Source of the DNA: Oxalobacteraceae bacterium
GTDB taxonomy: Bacteria; Pseudomonadota; Gammaproteobacteria; Burkholderiales; Burkholderiaceae_D
Direction of reading: 5' to 3'
DNA length: 52,443 nucleotides
Assembly (NCBI GenBank): GCA_900299005.1
Contig: OMID01000078.1
Location: 1 to 52,443, forward strand
Shown here one piece after another: positions 50,727-52,443 of the stretch; positions within the stretch are counted from its first letter, which is position 1, and the number at the start of each line of letters is the position of its first letter. A program made the translations under genes and the position numbers. The notes under the pieces are model-generated. The model was not told the DNA's origin. It saw only the letters and a list, made by a program, of their open reading frames with translations, and did not search any database.

Positions 50727-51469
50727 AAGCCAAACTGATTTTCGGATTCCACGCCGTCACAGCGCGAATTCGCCATGATGCCTCGACCATCGAAGAAATC
50801 TATATCGATGCATCGCGCCATGATCGCCGGATGGGCGATTTGCTACGAGCTGCCAAAACTGCCAATGTGCGCTTGATTCACGTGGACGATCAGCGCCTTG
50901 ATGCCATGGTAGGGACTCGCCGACATCAGGGCGTCGTGGCTCGTGCAGGAGAGCTCTCACTGGCACGTAACCTTGCTGAGCTGATTGACGCAATTGAAGG
51001 CCCGCCACTTTTGTTGCTGCTTGATGGTGTGACCGATCCCCATAATCTGGGGGCCTGCCTGAGAGTTGCCGATGGTGCGGGTGCGCATGCGATCCTGGCC
51101 CCCAAGGACAGGGCAGTGGGCCTCAATGCCACTGCGTCCAAAGTCGCCAGTGGCGCAGCCGACACGGTGCCCTACATTACCGTCACCAATCTGGCGCGGG
51201 CGATGCGTGAATTGAAGGAACATGACATCTGGCTGACCGGCACCGCAGACGACGCCGAGCAAAGCCTATACGACGTCAGTTACACCGTCGGCACGGCCTT
51301 TGTGATGGGTTCCGAGGGCGAAGGCATGCGCCGCCTGACGCGCGAGCATTGTGATCGTCTGGTGAGTTTGCCGATGATGGGATCGGTCGAAAGTTTGAAC
51401 GTCTCCGTTGCCTCCGGTATCTGCCTCTACGAGGCACGCCGGCAGCGAATCGCTGCGGCGCATTCCTGA
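50723..51469 (+). CDS. rlmB: 23S rRNA (guanosine(2251)-2'-O)-methyltransferase RlmB
   Basis: RlmB is a SpoU/TrmH-type knotted methyltransferase acting on G2251 of 23S rRNA. The 248-residue product has an N-terminal RNA-binding domain ([32 protein letters not shown]) and the SpoU motifs [38 protein letters not shown] and [20 protein letters not shown]. It starts inside the rnr stop (atga), a pairing common in proteobacteria and consistent with joint expression of two RNA-processing enzymes. Confidence 0.97.
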   Translation: MKAKLIFGFHAVTARIRHDASTIEEIYIDASRHDRRMGDLLRAAKTANVRLIHVDDQRLDAMVGTRRHQGVVARAGELSLARNLAELIDAIEGPPLLLLLDGVTDPHNLGACLRVADGAGAHAILAPKDRAVGLNATASKVASGAADTVPYITVTNLARAMRELKEHDIWLTGTADDAEQSLYDVSYTVGTAFVMGSEGEGMRRLTREHCDRLVSLPMMGSVESLNVSVASGICLYEARRQRIAAAHS

Positions 51470-51543
51470 GCAAATGGTTCCTGCGGTCCGCCGCGCGCAA
51501 ATCCCCTAAAATCGCATTTTCGAGCACAACAGTTTCCTTCATT

Positions 51544-52293
51544 ATGTTCAGCCGCCTCAGGGAAGATATCGCCAGCATCATGGAGCGCGACCCCGCCGCC
51601 CGCAGCGAGTGGGAGGTGCTGACTTGCTATCCGGGGCTGCACGCAATTGTCATGCACCGATGGGCCAATGCCTGCTGGCGCTCAGGCTACAAATGGCTAG
51701 GCCGCTTCATCTCGCATATTGCGCGCGGATTGACCGGCATCGAAATACACCCCGGCGCCACGATAGGGCGTCGCGTCTTCATCGATCATGGCTTCGGCGT
51801 GGTGATTGGTGAGACAGCGGACGTGGGCGATGACTGCACGATCTATCAGGGGGTGACCCTCGGTGGCACTTCTTTGTCCAAGGGTGCGAAACGCCACCCA
51901 ACCCTGGGTCGTGGCGCGATCATCGGCGCTGGCGCGAAAGTGCTGGGCTCGTTCACCGTAGGCGAGGGCGCAAAAGTCGGATCCAATGCGGTGGTTGTCA
52001 AAGCCGTACCCCCCGGTGCGACCGCAGTGGGCAATCCGGCCAGAGTGATCGAGAAAGAAACCGAACAGGTTAAGGATGATGCCGCCGCCCGCATGTTTGC
52101 CGCCTATGGACTGACGCCCAATGGCGACGATCCACTCTCGAAAGCGCTGCATGGCTTGATTGACAATGCAGCCTCACAGGAGCTTCAGCTGCTAAAGATT
52201 CTTGACGCATTGAAGGCGGCCGGGATTACTTGCGAGTTGGTGCCTGAGCTAGAAAAATTCAACAAAGATCGGTTGAACAAGCTGGTGGAGTGA
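51544..52293 (+). CDS. cysE: Serine O-acetyltransferase
   Basis: CysE makes O-acetylserine, the precursor of cysteine. The 249-residue product has an N-terminal helical domain ([20 protein letters not shown]) and a left-handed beta-helix of hexapeptide repeats, with the active-site region [33 protein letters not shown] and [12 protein letters not shown]-terminal extension of about 70 residues follows the hexapeptides, ending [11 protein letters not shown]. It lies 74 bases after rlmB and probably has its own promoter; a taaaat box near 51508 is a weak candidate. Confidence 0.95.
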   Translation: MFSRLREDIASIMERDPAARSEWEVLTCYPGLHAIVMHRWANACWRSGYKWLGRFISHIARGLTGIEIHPGATIGRRVFIDHGFGVVIGETADVGDDCTIYQGVTLGGTSLSKGAKRHPTLGRGAIIGAGAKVLGSFTVGEGAKVGSNAVVVKAVPPGATAVGNPARVIEKETEQVKDDAAARMFAAYGLTPNGDDPLSKALHGLIDNAASQELQLLKILDALKAAGITCELVPELEKFNKDRLNKLVE

Positions 52294-52323
52294 TGGGTTT
52301 GTGCCAGAGTGAGCTTGGATCCC

Positions 52324-52443
52324 TGAATCGCTATCGAGACCCTAGACACTTCTGAGCCTACAATTTGGGCTATCAGGAGGCGTCATGAGTCACAAGCAGT
52401 TCACCGAAGAATTCAAGATCGAAGCGGTCCGGCAAGTCACCGA
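52324..52443 (+). mobile_element. Left end of an IS3-family insertion sequence, cut by the window edge
   Basis: The first codons of an OrfA-type transposase begin at 52385, and the left end of the element must lie in the roughly 90 bases between cysE and that start. A plausible terminal repeat starts near 52324 (tgaatcgctatcgagaccct), but the other end is outside the window, so the boundary is a guess. The insertion lies just downstream of cysE. Confidence 0.45.
52385..52443 (+). CDS. IS3-family transposase OrfA, N-terminal fragment
   Basis: Nineteen complete codons are visible, reading MSHKQFTEEFKIEAVRQVT. The pattern FTEEFKIEAVRQV is the start of the helix-turn-helix OrfA proteins of IS3-family elements, which join OrfB by frameshifting to make the transposase. 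The ATG at 52385 follows a perfect aggagg at four bases. The gene runs off the window, so its integrity cannot be judged. Confidence 0.85.
   Translation, partial: MSHKQFTEEFKIEAVRQVT

Overview
This window looks like a stretch of betaproteobacterial chromosome, most likely Burkholderiales or a close relative. It is G+C rich and tightly packed, with many 1-11 nt gene overlaps. The gene order is the familiar one for that group: mdh / gntR-sdhCDAB-sdhE-gltA-sucAB-lpd-zapE, then surE-pcm-nlpD-rpoS, then ndk-rlmN-pilF-rodZ-ispG-hisS-yfgM-bamB-der-hfq-hflX-hflKC-DUF2065-hisZ-purA, and finally rnr-rlmB-cysE. Protein families such as DUF2863 and hisZ fit the same assignment. The species is not identified.

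Layout. (1) 1-2400: the first codons of a leftward gene, a mostly empty 0.45 kb gap, a leftward tRNA-Pro(GGG), a leftward DUF2863-type protein and a small membrane protein. (2) 2471-7667, all leftward: acnA, a small exported protein resembling MliC/PliC lysozyme inhibitors, a CitE-like lyase and mdh. (3) 7668-7868: a divergent control region with a perfect 12-bp palindrome overlapping the predicted mdh promoter. (4) 7869-21175, rightward: a GntR/HutC regulator, succinate dehydrogenase, citrate synthase, the 2-oxoglutarate dehydrogenase complex, a lipoprotein and ZapE. Together (2) and (4) encode most of the TCA cycle. (5) 21242-30117: two small genes, a DinG/YoaA-type Fe-S helicase, the surE-pcm-nlpD-rpoS stationary-phase and envelope cluster, a predicted 3'-5' exonuclease overlapping rpoS, and the rRNA methylase rlmD, facing a leftward Bax-inhibitor-1 family gene. 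(6) 31137-47932: a long rightward run covering nucleotide supply, RNA modification, pilus and cell-shape proteins, isoprenoid synthesis, histidyl-tRNA synthetase, outer-membrane assembly, ribosome GTPases, Hfq, the HflKC protease regulators, HisZ and PurA. (7) 47960-52443: a strong bidirectional terminator, a leftward tRNA-Leu(CAG) with a near-consensus promoter, a decayed-looking tRNA-like sequence, rnr-rlmB, cysE, and the first 59 bases of an IS3-type transposase gene cut by the window edge.

I found no CRISPR array, prophage, defence island or secondary-metabolite cluster. The window is essentially core genome. The best leads are small: the putative operator between mdh and gntR, the lysozyme-inhibitor-like gene inside the TCA cluster, the histidine-rich tail on HisS, the tRNA-like remnant next to tRNA-Leu, the TTG start of rnr without a visible ribosome-binding site, and the hairpins around sucA.
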